A stretch of 64,000 bases of DNA from Bacillota bacterium (GTDB lineage: Bacteria; Bacillota; Clostridia; Saccharofermentanales; Fastidiosipilaceae). The DNA is taken from contig JASGUU010000064.1 in assembly GCA_030057555.1 (NCBI GenBank), forward strand, positions 1 to 64,000, given 5' to 3'. Made by a program: the position numbers and the translations under genes. Positions 49,625 through 59,876 of this stretch are shown here, piece by piece; positions within the stretch are counted from its first letter, which is position 1; each line of letters opens with the position of its first letter. The notes under the pieces are model-generated. The model saw only the letters and a program-made list of their open reading frames with translations, searched no databases and was not told the DNA's origin.

Positions 49625-49983
49625 GTGCCTGGCCTGATGCATAGCGTTCGTGAGCAGGATTTCAACTGTTATACAGACAACTTCGTGTTCTAAGCCAGAA
49701 ACCAGCACTCGCAGCGTATTGTGTAGCGATAATTCGGGTTGTACACACCAGAATGTGTACAGGCCACTTTTTTCCCTACACTGAATACTGTACCCAGGTC
49801 AAAAGAGCTGTTTTCTACGAGCAAAGAAGCAGGCTGCAGCAGCCGAAAGAGGCAGGCAGCACGCAAAACAACCATAACGGTTAAACAGACCTGTTATCTG
49901 GAGTTCCTAAATACACCTCGGTAGGAACGACCGGGATGTACTGCTTGTCAGGCCTCTCGGCCGTCTGCTGTTCTGTAACCCGG
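49625..49983 (+). repeat. Dispersed repeat, family 1, copy B
   Basis: Shares with copy C, in order: GTGAGCAG.ATTTCAAC, CCA.CACTCGCAGCGTATT, TGTACACACCAGAATGTGTACA, ACTGTACCCAGGTCAAAA, GCTGTTTTC.ACGAGCAAAG and GCAGGCTGC.GC.GCCGAA. It ends GGCCGTCTGCTGTTCTGTAA. The inner TGTACACA-CCAGAA-TGTGTACA is a perfect eight-base inverted repeat. It lies between the convergent hydrolase and S41 genes; 49984-50162 shows nothing further. Confidence 0.8.
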
Positions 49984-50162
49984 ATCGTCCCGCCGGGAAA
50001 CAGCAACTGCTTCTCGCGTGATTGCTGGAGCAGGGCCTGGCTTCGGGGCCCGAAGGCATGCTGACATTCAGGTAACAGGGAATTCCGGCCTCTTCTTGGG
50101 TACCTGTGCCATCGCGGTCATCATGCTCTGGTCAGGCAATGATCCGGTGAAATACAGGACTG

Positions 50163-51413
50163 CTATTTTATGAGAGACAGTACATAGTCCAGATCAACAT
50201 CCCTTTGCAGGTGCTCTTCCGACCAGGGTATATGGATATCCGGTATTACACCGACATCGTTCATGCCTTTGCCTTCGTCAATGGCAAGACTCCTGGAAGT
50301 AGGGTACAGGAAGTAGTACTTTCCAAAATGAAGCATGACACAATTTGAATAGTCAAGAATGCCCAGTGTCGGTCTGCCAACAACGGTTACCTTCGGCATC
50401 TGCTTCATCATGGAGACAAAGTTGTCGCCCGAAGAGCCACAGGTTACGTCCGACAAAATGTAGACCTTTTCAGGGGCATTTTTTCTGCCTGTCACGCCGG
50501 CGAAATAGCTGTTGTCGGAATCATATTTGACAAAGCCTTTGCCCCGGTTTCTCCTCAACTCGCCCGCCATTTCCTCGAGCAGCACTTTCGTTTCCTCAGA
50601 AATGCCTTCTGTCTGCAGATAGGAGGAAAACTCCGCCAGCCTTCTGTCCACATTTGCTTCGGTATGGAGAATTTCCATCCCATAGGCTTCCTGATCAACA
50701 TCGTCATAGCCTTTGCCTTCCGGAAGAGCATATGGCAATAAAGGGAAATACAGGGAATCGCTCCCGCCATTGTTAACCCTTACATCAATAATGAGATGAT
50801 CTATCTTCTCAATATTGGCTTCCAGGTCATCATATAAGCGCTGTATTTCTTCTTCATGAGCAAAGTCTTCCATTTTCATGTAGTATGTGTTCTCGTTGAG
50901 AAATCTGGCCTCAAAAAGAGCATCCGGTAATGTCCCCGGGTCTGCATCCCCGATTTGCTGTGAGATTGTTCTGCCGTCTCTCACAACATCCACACAGCCG
51001 GACCGCTTGACCAGATAAGCCCAGTCCAGATATTGCCTTTCCTCTTTGGCACTGACAAAAACAGCCTGGTTTTCCCTGAAAAAATCATCTATCCCCAGAC
51101 CGGCAACGGCTATGATTTCATCACCTTTTTTCAGCCCGGTACCCTCTGCAGCTGATGTTACAAACAGCCTGCCGCTGTTTTTCCTCAGCTCAAAGCCTTT
51201 TGCCGGAGCCTGATGCGAACCGAATGACACATGCGAAACAACGCCGAAGCCGGCCAGATAGGACTTCACCAGGTAGAGGAAATCTTCGTCTTCCATATCA
51301 GGATTCAGTTGTTCACGAAAAGCGTCAGGGTTAATGCCTTTGATATCTTTCAATGTAGAGGAATCATTCATCATAATCCCTACGATCGTGTTGAAGATTT
51401 CTGCTTTATCCAT
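50163..51413 (-). CDS. S41 family peptidase
   Basis: A 416-residue protein with a PDZ-like segment (EGTGLKKGDEIIAVAGLGID at ~90-115) and the S41 core: HLIIDVRVNNGGSDSLYF and VYILSDVTCGSSGDNFVSMM, where the serine of CGSSGD is the likely nucleophile. No signal peptide or membrane helix is seen, so it may act inside the cell or be exported otherwise. Substrate unknown. Composition is less GC-rich than the chromosome backbone. Confidence 0.8.
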   Translation of the reverse strand: MDKAEIFNTIVGIMMNDSSTLKDIKGINPDAFREQLNPDMEDEDFLYLVKSYLAGFGVVSHVSFGSHQAPAKGFELRKNSGRLFVTSAAEGTGLKKGDEIIAVAGLGIDDFFRENQAVFVSAKEERQYLDWAYLVKRSGCVDVVRDGRTISQQIGDADPGTLPDALFEARFLNENTYYMKMEDFAHEEEIQRLYDDLEANIEKIDHLIIDVRVNNGGSDSLYFPLLPYALPEGKGYDDVDQEAYGMEILHTEANVDRRLAEFSSYLQTEGISEETKVLLEEMAGELRRNRGKGFVKYDSDNSYFAGVTGRKNAPEKVYILSDVTCGSSGDNFVSMMKQMPKVTVVGRPTLGILDYSNCVMLHFGKYYFLYPTSRSLAIDEGKGMNDVGVIPDIHIPWSEEHLQRDVDLDYVLSLIK

Positions 51414-51500
51414 ATGTACTTTCTAATGACGGATCCTTTGGGTAATGGAAAGTTAACCATCAACCGGGCGTGGAGTCTCCGGAAAAAGCATGCATGCACC

Positions 51501-52706
51501 CTACTGTTCTTCCAGCAGATCGCTCAGCATGAAGTCTACCTGAACCAGCATTCTTGGCAGATGGAAAGGTCCTTTGAAGGTGGAGCCTTTGCAGGGCGGC
51601 ATGGTGGGTTTGCCATCGCGGCGCAGGTAGCCGTACCACTCCCCGTACTCGGGATCGGACAGGCAGGTTTTGCAGTAGTCAAGAGTCTTGAAAAACCAGT
51701 CAAGATATTCCTGCTTCCGGGTGTCCCTGAAGAGCATGAGAGAGGAAATGAGGATTTCATTGTGAGGCCACCAGAGCTTCATGTCATGCTCATAATTCTC
51801 GGGAGGTTTGCCGCAGGCATCAATAAAGTAGAGAAGCCCGCCATATTCATGGTCCCAGCCTGCATTGATCGACCAGTTGAAAATCTCCTCGGACTTTCCG
51901 ACCAGGTCGCTTCGGCCGGTTCTTCCGGCGTATTCCAGAATAAACCAGACAGCCTCGATAACATGGCCGGGATTGATTAAGCGGCCTTCGGTGAAGCTGA
52001 GACGTGCCTCTCCGTCAGGCCCTACGTTCTCCAGAACACATGCAAGCTCGGGATGTGCGTGATAGGTGAAAATGTCATGGACACATGCAGCGGACCTTTT
52101 TTCGTACAGTTCCTGATGGGAGGGATCAACACTCTGCAGGACGGAGCAGAGATTCAGATAGATCATGGGCAGGCCGAGGCTGCGCCCGCTTCTGGTTGTG
52201 GGAATGGTTTTGGGGCCCAGACCAGTGGGGTCCGGCATGCCATGCCATAGATCCCAATACATGTTATAGGCTCTCAGAGCCCGGTCCAGATACGCTTTTT
52301 CACCGGTCAGGCCGTAATACTCGGCATTGGCCATGGAATAGAAGGCTTCGGAGAAAAAGTGACGACGTTGACGGAGAGGAAGCCCATCCTCCGTGACAGT
52401 GAAATACATCCTGTCCTGACACTCTCTGTTGATGCAGTACTTCTCCATGAAGTCAAGACAGCTTTTGCCGGCTTCATGCCATTCGGGCTTTGTTCCGTAG
52501 GTTTTGCACAGCCAGGCAAAGATCCAGGCCGCTCGGCCCTGCATCCAGACACTTTTGTCGGTGGAAAAAACATCGCCCCTGCGGTCGAGGCAGGTATAGA
52601 TGCCGCCATGCTCTTTATCCAGACCATTGTCCAGCCAGAACGTAATACAGGAGTCCAGTTCGGATCGAATCCATTTCTGCGCTTCAAGCATTTCTTCTCT
52701 GTCCAT
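51501..52706 (-). CDS. N-acylglucosamine 2-epimerase family protein
   Basis: AGE-family (alpha/alpha)6-barrel protein of 401 residues. Typical segments are KEHGGIYTCLDRRGDVF, KSVWMQGRAAWIFAWL, NPGHVIEAVWF and MKLWWPHNEILISSL with the active-site histidines. Relatives epimerise GlcNAc/ManNAc or isomerise other sugars; the substrate cannot be read from the sequence. ATG 52706 follows GGAGGG, while an ATG 12 bases upstream overlaps that site. It is about 90 bases before the S41 gene on the same strand. Confidence 0.88.
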   Translation of the reverse strand: MDREEMLEAQKWIRSELDSCITFWLDNGLDKEHGGIYTCLDRRGDVFSTDKSVWMQGRAAWIFAWLCKTYGTKPEWHEAGKSCLDFMEKYCINRECQDRMYFTVTEDGLPLRQRRHFFSEAFYSMANAEYYGLTGEKAYLDRALRAYNMYWDLWHGMPDPTGLGPKTIPTTRSGRSLGLPMIYLNLCSVLQSVDPSHQELYEKRSAACVHDIFTYHAHPELACVLENVGPDGEARLSFTEGRLINPGHVIEAVWFILEYAGRTGRSDLVGKSEEIFNWSINAGWDHEYGGLLYFIDACGKPPENYEHDMKLWWPHNEILISSLMLFRDTRKQEYLDWFFKTLDYCKTCLSDPEYGEWYGYLRRDGKPTMPPCKGSTFKGPFHLPRMLVQVDFMLSDLLEEQ

Positions 52707-53067
52707 AAAGCCCTCCATTGGCTCATGGTATCAGTTTCATAAGCGGAATTGGCAGCGAAATGCCCCTGACTCGTCAAGTATCTACGGATCGGACTGCCGG
52801 GAATTCGCCCAGGTCCGGAGAGTCTGGTCCCGTATGCGTCTGAAGTACCCGATAGAAACCCGGGACACGGGATTCAAAGCCGGACGGAGCTGCAGCACCG
52901 GCGCCGAAAGCCTGTCCGGCCGACAGACCGAGTCTCATGCGGGCGCGGTGTGCCCGTTTCGAGGCAGGTCAGCCGGGGATCGCCAGGCAGCAGGCGAGGT
53001 CACCAGCTGGCCCCTGGCCGGTCTCCTGTTTCATCGACCGGACTCCGGGCCCTGCCCCCGGCTGTGT
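52707..53067. other. Intergenic stretch, nothing recognised
   Basis: No supported gene or clear structure. GC returns to the high backbone level here, marking the right edge of the lower-GC block. Confidence 0.4.
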
Positions 53068-53832
53068 CTAGGCCAGCGGCTGGTACAGCGGACCGTCGGA
53101 GCCGGTTTCCAGCAGTTCCCGCAGGAAACTGCCGACTCGTTCGCCCATCATGCGATAGCCGCGCTCCGTTGGATGGATGCCATCCTCTCCGATGAGGTCG
53201 GGAAAGTCGCGCGCCGCCAGGAAGTCCTGACGCACATCCACGAGCGGAACCTGGAAGGCGCGCGAGATGCGCTCCACGGCATTGGAGTAGAGTTCCTGGA
53301 AGCGGTAGATTCTGGCGATGTCCCCGAGCCATTCACGGATCGCGTTCCCGTCATGGCCGCGGCCGACGATGGTCCGGAAGTAGCGGAGCGGATCGATCGG
53401 CGGCAGATTGAGAATAATCGGCTGGATTCCGACCTGGCGCAGACGGTCAATCAGCTGACCGTACTGCATCTGGAACGAATTCAGCGGCGTATTTGGCAGG
53501 TGCTCGCCTGTCGGATCGGCGGCGATGGCACCCCAGTCGAAGTCACAGTCGTTGCCCCCGTATTCGAGCAGCATCTGCGCCGGCCGCTCACCGCGGGCCA
53601 GCAGCTTTTCGATCTGCTGGCGGCCACGGGCGATGGTGTAGCCGAAATGCGAGCGGTTGACCACCTCGACCGTGTCGCCCAGGCTCGCAGCATCTACCAG
53701 AGCCTCCTGGCGAATACGGTAGCGCTTGGTCTGGCTGTCGAGAAAGACACCGCGTCCGATGGAATCGCCGATAATATAGATGAGGCGGCGGATAACGCCC
53801 GGAGAATGATCCAGTTGTATATTTTCCGACAT
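53068..53832 (-). CDS. SGNH/GDSL family hydrolase
   Basis: A 254-residue esterase-like protein with block I IYIIGDSIGRGVF, block III EYGGNDCDFDW and block V EDGIHPTERGYRMMGE. These supply the Ser, Gly, Asn and Asp/His of the SGNH catalytic set. No signal peptide, so probably cytoplasmic. Substrate unknown. It is divergent from the DUF1836 regulator with a 12-base inverted repeat in between. Confidence 0.85.
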   Translation of the reverse strand: MSENIQLDHSPGVIRRLIYIIGDSIGRGVFLDSQTKRYRIRQEALVDAASLGDTVEVVNRSHFGYTIARGRQQIEKLLARGERPAQMLLEYGGNDCDFDWGAIAADPTGEHLPNTPLNSFQMQYGQLIDRLRQVGIQPIILNLPPIDPLRYFRTIVGRGHDGNAIREWLGDIARIYRFQELYSNAVERISRAFQVPLVDVRQDFLAARDFPDLIGEDGIHPTERGYRMMGERVGSFLRELLETGSDGPLYQPLA

Positions 53833-53857
53833 TCTGTTATCCTCAACTTCATTCGTT

Positions 53858-53909
53858 ATAATCTAGTTTCAAAAACTAGATTATCCGTTTTTGCCCTCAC
53901 TGTCAAGGT
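53858..53909 (-). promoter_or_regulatory. SGNH hydrolase promoter with 12-base inverted repeat operator
   Basis: ATAATCTAGTTT (53858-53869) and its exact complement AAACTAGATTAT (53873-53884) are separated by CAA. On the minus strand TTGACA lies at 53904-53909 and the right arm of the repeat covers the -10 region. A repressor bound here would block the hydrolase promoter. The adjacent DUF1836 protein is the obvious candidate. Confidence 0.6.
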
Positions 53910-53985
53910 CAAATATTAGGCCTGCGTTACAATACGGAAAGCAATAAAATACCATCATGTCAATGATCAGCAAGGAGCCAGTTCC

Positions 53986-54567
53986 ATGAATTTATATGAC
54001 GCCCCCTGCACCATTCTGAGCTGGGCGGATCTGCCGCGAATTGATCTTTACCTCGATCAGCTGCTGACGCTGACCGAGGAGCAGCTCGAACCGCTGAACA
54101 CCACCGGCGAGCGCCTGCTGACCTCTTCCATGATCAACAACTATGTCAAGCAGAAGCTGCTGCCTCCGCCCACGAAAAAGCGCTATACCCGTGACCAGCA
54201 CTCACGCCTGATCATCATCGCCCTGCTGAAGAACGTCCTCAGCATCGCCGATATCCAGTTTCTGCTGGAGCGTCTCGACGAGATCCCCGGCATGACGCCG
54301 GAGAAACTGCACAACCGCTTCCTGATCGGAATCGAGGTGGCGTTCTCGCGCATCGCTGCGGCCACCTGGCAGCCGAGCGAAGAGAGCCCCACACGGCCTG
54401 TCATCCACGAGGAGCTGCTCGGGGACGATCCTCAGGCTGGCGTCGACGCCGACATGCTCGAGGCCTTTGACCTCGCCATCACAGCCTGGGCCTGTCGCCT
54501 CGCGACGCTGCGCCGCCTGGCCGGCGGCTCGCAGCTGCGGACGACAAAGGCGAAGTCGAACACTTGA
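53986..54567 (+). CDS. DUF1836 family putative DNA-binding regulator
   Basis: A 193-residue protein with the DUF1836 core SSMINNYVKQKLLPPPTKKR, then YTRDQHSRLIIIALLKNVLS, which resembles a MerR-like winged helix. The C-terminal third is helical. GGAG lies ten bases before the ATG. It is divergent from the SGNH hydrolase and may control it, and itself, through the inverted repeat at 53858-53884. Confidence 0.8.
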   Translation: MNLYDAPCTILSWADLPRIDLYLDQLLTLTEEQLEPLNTTGERLLTSSMINNYVKQKLLPPPTKKRYTRDQHSRLIIIALLKNVLSIADIQFLLERLDEIPGMTPEKLHNRFLIGIEVAFSRIAAATWQPSEESPTRPVIHEELLGDDPQAGVDADMLEAFDLAITAWACRLATLRRLAGGSQLRTTKAKSNT

Positions 54568-54671
54568 ATCTCCCGCCCGGCAGGACTTTTCATGTTCCTG
54601 ACCGAGATGTATCAGCAGGCTTCTGTCAGGGGCGAACCTCGGACGCCGGGGCTGCGTTGTGCTGCCAGCCT

Positions 54672-55060
54672 GCAGGTCCGGCTGAGAGAGACAAAGCCGG
54701 AAGTGAGCGCTGGCGGGCGCTGCCGTGCCTGTTGCATAAAGGGCTGGTGAGCAGAATTTCAACTTGTACACGGACCACCGTGCATAAGCTGGAATTCTGA
54801 GCCGGAAACCACCACTCGCAGCGTATTTTGCAGCAATTATTCAGGTTGTGCGCACCGGGGCGTGTACAGGCCGCTTTTTTGCTCACTGCATACTGTACCC
54901 AGGTCAAAAATGCTGTTTTCCACGAGCAAAGGAGCAGGCTGCGGCGGCCGAAGGGAACGGGCGGCGCCCCAAAGCCCATAACAGCAAAACCGACCAGTCA
55001 TCCACCCCGGTGAGAACGGCCGGGACGCACGGCTGCCAGGCGTCTCAGCCGTCTGTTGTT
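54672..55060 (+). repeat. Dispersed repeat, family 1, copy C
   Basis: Nearly full copy, by eye mostly identical to the reverse complement of copy D. It begins AGGTCCGGCTGAGAGAGACA and continues with AAGCCGGAAGTGAGCGCTG, CTTGTACACGG/CCGTGCATAAG as an imperfect hairpin, a second hairpin around GCGCACCGGGGCGTGTACA, ACTGCATACTGTACCCAGG, and GAGCAGGCTGCGGCGGCCGA. It ends right at the folT stop. It fills the gap between the convergent DUF1836 and folT genes. Confidence 0.9.
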
Positions 55061-55699
55061 CTAGAGCCCGGAACGCCGCGCCTGGCGGCGGGACTCGCCC
55101 AGCCTGCAGCTCAGCGCGACCCCGGGCAGCGGCAGCTGCTCGAAGACACGCAGCACCAGCGCCAGTACGGCGCCGTTCAGCAGGCTGCGTACGGCAACAG
55201 GAACGAGACGCAGGGCAAAGAGCGTCGACCATGGCGTGCCCAGCAGACCGCTGAGCCAGAAGGTGCTGAGGAACTGTGCCACGGCCCAGTCTCCGGCCAC
55301 GGTGGCCAGCAGCAGGACGAGTATCAGACCCCGGTCTTTCCCGCGTTCGGCGGCCTGGCCCCGCCGGGCGATCCCGCTGCGCAGAACCGTCACCGCGAGA
55401 CCCGGCAGCACACCAACGAGGACGCTGGAGAGAGTGAAACCCGGGTGGAAGGCGCCCTGCGGGAGGGCAATCGCGCCGACGAGATCCGCAGCGAGGCCGA
55501 CCAGGCCGCCGTAGCCGGGGCCGAGCAGCAGGCCGGCGAGCTGGATCGGTACATGGCCGAGCTCGGGACGAAACGCGCCGCCGATTACGATCACGCTCAA
55601 AAGGCGTGTCAGAATGACACTGAGCGCCACAAAGAGGGCGGCGAGGGCGAGTCGGTAGACGGGCCGCCGCTCGGGCGGCCGGTTGAAACTGGCCGACAT
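55061..55699 (-). CDS. folT: Folate ECF transporter S component
   Basis: Substrate-binding membrane subunit of an energy-coupling-factor folate importer. The 212 residues have about six membrane segments and the FolT pattern FRPELGHVPIQLAGLLLGPG, YGGLVGLAADLVGAIALPQG and AFHPGFTLSSVLVGVLPGL. The ATG at 55699 has GGAGG nine bases upstream. The energising EcfA/EcfT genes are not here. A THF riboswitch upstream confirms the substrate class. Confidence 0.92.
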   Translation of the reverse strand: MSASFNRPPERRPVYRLALAALFVALSVILTRLLSVIVIGGAFRPELGHVPIQLAGLLLGPGYGGLVGLAADLVGAIALPQGAFHPGFTLSSVLVGVLPGLAVTVLRSGIARRGQAAERGKDRGLILVLLLATVAGDWAVAQFLSTFWLSGLLGTPWSTLFALRLVPVAVRSLLNGAVLALVLRVFEQLPLPGVALSCRLGESRRQARRSGL

Positions 55700-55777
55700 G
55701 TTCCGGAACCTCCTTCCCGCAGTTAACGCGAGCAGGAGACCGGAGCCCGGATGCGGGGCGCGGCAACCAGCGGCGTT

Positions 55778-55879
55778 GACAGCGGACGCGACGAGCCACC
55801 GCGGCCTCCTGTCCGGCAGGCCTTCGTCCGAAACCGACTTCCCATGTCCCGGCACTTGACGCGACTCGTCTACTCTGTC
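55778..55879 (-). ncRNA. Tetrahydrofolate (THF) riboswitch
   Basis: The leader of folT follows the THF riboswitch consensus closely: closing stem GACAG/CTGTC, GAGTAGACGA, CGCGTCAAGTG, ATGGGAAGTCGG, GGACGAAGG, a GGCC-CTG hairpin, then CGCGGTGGCTCGTCGCGTCC and GCTGT. In known examples bound THF lowers expression of folate transporters. CTCCT in the downstream part can pair with the AGGAGG of folT, suggesting translational control. Confidence 0.93.
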
Positions 55880-55895
55880 GTTTGTAGTCCCCATA

Positions 55896-55925
55896 ATCTT
55901 AGCACGTTCCGGCCAAAGATGGAAA
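55896..55925 (-). promoter_or_regulatory. folT promoter
   Basis: TTTCCA (55920-55925), 18 bases and TAAGAT (55896-55901) on the minus strand, placing the transcript start just before the riboswitch. Confidence 0.6.
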
Positions 55926-56036
55926 ACGGCTGCCCGGGCGGGGGTGTTGCCGCTTTTGCGTGCATCGCTAAACTTAAGGGATGCTAAAGAACTTTCTCCT
56001 CACGATCCGTTACTCTGTCACCCGGAGGACATTCCC

Positions 56037-56776
<740 letters not shown>

Positions 56777-56780
<4 letters not shown>

Positions 56781-59374
56781 AAAGCAATACCACCTTCAAA
56801 ACCTTCATCAGCCTCCTCGTGGCGACGCTGACCACCCTCGCCATCTTTTCGGGCCTCCTGCTGGCCGCGAGCTTCCTCCTCCTCAATGACAGTCCCACCT
56901 GGGAACAGTCGGTTTTGTTTCAGAACGAAGTCGATCGGCAGCTTGTCAGCGCACTGTCGCAGGCCGAAACATACGATGACCTCATGGCGAACTATGTGGG
57001 TGAGCAGCCCTTTGAAGCACTGGAAAAGGACCGGCGTCACCTGGACAGCGAAATCAGCCTGCTCGAGAGGCGGGTGGAGGTGCTGCTGAGTACGTCTGGC
57101 AGAAACGACCGGCTCTATCACACGCCGGACTCGACGGCCTGGTCAGAAGAGCCCATCATGACAGAGCGTTATGGCGACTTCTGGGTCGAGGAATTCGAGG
57201 AGGAGTTCGAGGCGCCGTACATGGACAGCCAGCTGGACCTCGATCGCACTCAGGAGGTAATGGGACGCGAACTGGATAAGCTTGAGACCGAGCTGGCCGC
57301 TCTGCTGAATCGCCGCTCTGCCATCTCCCGCCTGCAGTGGGAGGGTGTGAATTCCGCCTGGGACTTCATCCTGCTGCGCGAAAACGATGCTCTGACCAAC
57401 TGCCGCGATCTGCTGCCTCCTGACTCACCGCTGTCACTGCATTCGATCAGTCTGGAACAGGGACAGGCGGCGATGGCAGAACAGTATTACAACTACAGTC
57501 TCGGCGACGGGATGCTGTACTGGAACGAGAACATGATCCGGACACAGTCCAGAATGGCTCCGGTCGATGTGAAGGGCTTTGCCTTTACGCCCAGAATCTA
57601 CTTCAACATCGATGGTTTCAGCGGTGCCTGGCTCGTCTGGCATGCCCTGCACGGGAAGTTTCTCCCCCTCCTGATCACCGCGGTTGTGAGTGCCATCAGT
57701 GCCATTCTACTCATGGTCTGGCTGTTCTCGTCAAGCGGCTATACAGGCGACAGCGCGGCAGACGGCAGCCGGACAATTCGCCTCAAGCTCGCGTGGTTTG
57801 ACTACATCCCCTTCGATCTGCTGCTTTTCCTCTTTCCCGTTCTCCCCCTGCTGGCGCTTAGCGGCTCTCAGATTCTCTGGCACTTCTCGACCCGGCTGAT
57901 ACCCTTCGAAACCGCGAATGTTTCGACCCTCTCTCAGATCTACGATGAGACGACGGCCGACGAGCTGCTGCGGCGCTTCGGGACACTCGCCTTTTTCGTG
58001 CTGTTCATCGCGGTGCTCATGTTCGGCATCCTGCTGCTGAGTCTGATCCGCCGCTTAAAGCTGCACCGTTTCCTGCGCACCACCATCTGCGGCGCTCTGA
58101 TACTGCTGCTCATCCGTGGCATCCGTGCCGGCTGGCGGGCCCTTGGCTCTCTCGCCACCCGTCCCCGCCTGCTGCTGGTTGCCGTTGTCTGGATCTTCTC
58201 GGTCCCGATTGCGATCCTCATTCTCGCAGCCGGGCACAGCTCCTTCTTCATGCCGGTGCTGCTCTACGTTCTGGCCGGCTTCCTGCTCCTGCTCCACCTC
58301 TACCGCCGGCAGCTCGACAATCGTGACCATTTCGCGGCCAGCACCTCCGCCCTCGCAGCCGGCGACATCGAGGTTCAGATGAAGGCACCGGGCATGCCGG
58401 TCTGGGATGACATCGCGCGCAATCTCGACTCCATCGGAGCCGGTGTGCGTCAGGCTGTCGAGGAACGCATGCAAAGCGAGCGCCTCAAGACCGAACTCAT
58501 CACCAATGTCTCACACGATCTGAAGACGCCCCTGACCTCGATCATCAACTACATTGATCTTCTGCACCGGCCCGGTCTGAGCGAGGCGGAACGCGCCGAC
58601 TGCCTCGCCGTACTGACTCAGAAATCACAGCAGCTCAAGCGTCTGACCGAGGACCTCGTTGAAGCCTCGAAGGCCAGCTCCGGCGCCCTCCAGATCCAGC
58701 TGGAAACCGTTGACATCGTCGAACTGCTGCAGCAGGCCGCCGGCGAATACCAGGAGCGGATGCAGCAGCGGCAGCTGGCACTGATCCTGCACCTGCCGTC
58801 AGGACTGCAGGCCTTCGAGGTGCAAAGCGACAGCCGCCATCTCTGGCGCGTTCTGGAGAACATTCTCGGCAACGCCGCGAAGTATGCCCTCCCGGGTTCA
58901 CGGGTTCATGTCAGCCTGCTGCCGGAGGCAGAAGGCTGGTCGATCCGGATCCGCAACGTCTCCGAACAGCCCATCGACCTCTCGACGGATGAGCTGATGG
59001 AGCGCTTCGTCCGCGGTGACCGCTCGCGCTCATCAGAAGGTTCGGGACTCGGACTCGCCATCGCGCGCGGGCTCACCGAACGCCTCGGCGGGGAGCTGGC
59101 TCTCGCAGTCGAGCAGGACCTGTTTTCGGTCACCCTCCGCTTCCCCGGCGGGGACGGCGGGGCGGTCATGAGGCCTGCAGCTGCGACCGCCCCGGGCACG
59201 GATGCCGGGCAGGACCCCGGAGCCACGGGTGCCGGGGCAGCTGGTGCCGGGCCAGTTGATGCCGGGGCGGAGCCGCCGCCCGCTGCCGCTGGTGGGACAG
59301 CTGCAGGGACAGGCGAAGCGGCCGCCGCGGCCGGCAGAGCACAGGCTGCTGACGACGGCTGGTCCGGGCTTTGA
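56777..59374 (+). CDS. Membrane sensor histidine kinase with multi-helix input domain
   Basis: An 865-residue kinase. One helix at ~12-38, an extracytoplasmic part to ~290, then about six helices between ~290 and 515, a HAMP-like stretch, HisKA with VSHDLKTPLTSIINYIDLL near 580, and HATPase with ENILGNAAKYA and GSGLGLAIARGL. The kinase ends near residue 795; a 70-residue Ala/Gly/Pro-rich tail follows. The signal sensed is unknown. Confidence 0.93.
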
Positions 59375-59437
59375 TTTCTCCGCGCTCTGGCCCGGACGGG
59401 GCTCCGGCGGGCAGCCGTCGGGGTGTTCCGGGCCATG
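59375..59437. other. Short spacer after the kinase
   Basis: GC-rich sequence between the kinase stop and repeat copy D. No terminator with a T run is visible. Confidence 0.3.
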
Positions 59438-59832
59438 CAACCGGAGATGGCCAAGATGCCTGACAGCAGTGCGTCCAGGCCGTTCTCAACGGGGTGTATC
59501 GCGGAACTCCGGATGACTGGCCGGTTTCACCTGGTAAGCGGCTTTGGGGTACCGCCCGCTCCTTTCGGCCGCCGCAGCCTGCTCCTTTGCCCGTAGAAAA
59601 CAGCATTTTTGACCTGGGTACAGTATGCAGTGAGCAAAAAAGCAACCTGTACACGTCCCGGTGTACACAACCTGAATAATTGCAACAAAATTCGCTGCGA
59701 GTGGTGGTTTCAGGCTCAGAATTACAGCTTATGCACGGTGGTCCGTGTACAAGTTGAAATTATGCTCACCAACCCTTTATGCAGCAGGCACGGCAGCGCT
59801 CACTTCCGGCTTTGTCTCTCTCAGCCGGACCT
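59438..59832 (-). repeat. Dispersed repeat, family 1, copy D (inverted relative to C)
   Basis: Reverse-complement counterpart of copy C, sharing blocks along almost its entire length. It starts CAACCGGAGATGGCC and ends CTCTCAGCCGGACCTGAGG. Inner hairpins around TGTACACGTCCCGGTGTACA and TTATGCACGG/CCGTGTACAAG are kept. It sits between the kinase and mntP and ends 45 bases before mntP. Confidence 0.9.
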
Positions 59833-59860
59833 GAGGCCAGATTCAGGATCTGTCACATGG

Positions 59861-59869
59861 TGGTATACT
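59861..59869 (+). promoter_or_regulatory. mntP promoter (extended -10)
   Basis: TGGTATACT at 59861-59869 places the expected transcript start seven or eight bases later, at the A of the mntP ATG (59877). Confidence 0.6.
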
Positions 59870-59876
59870 CGGGCGC

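Noticed and set aside
52600-53919. Plus-strand frame of 439 codons across the SGNH hydrolase
   Set aside because: Antisense to a gene with clear catalytic blocks and spans intergenic DNA.
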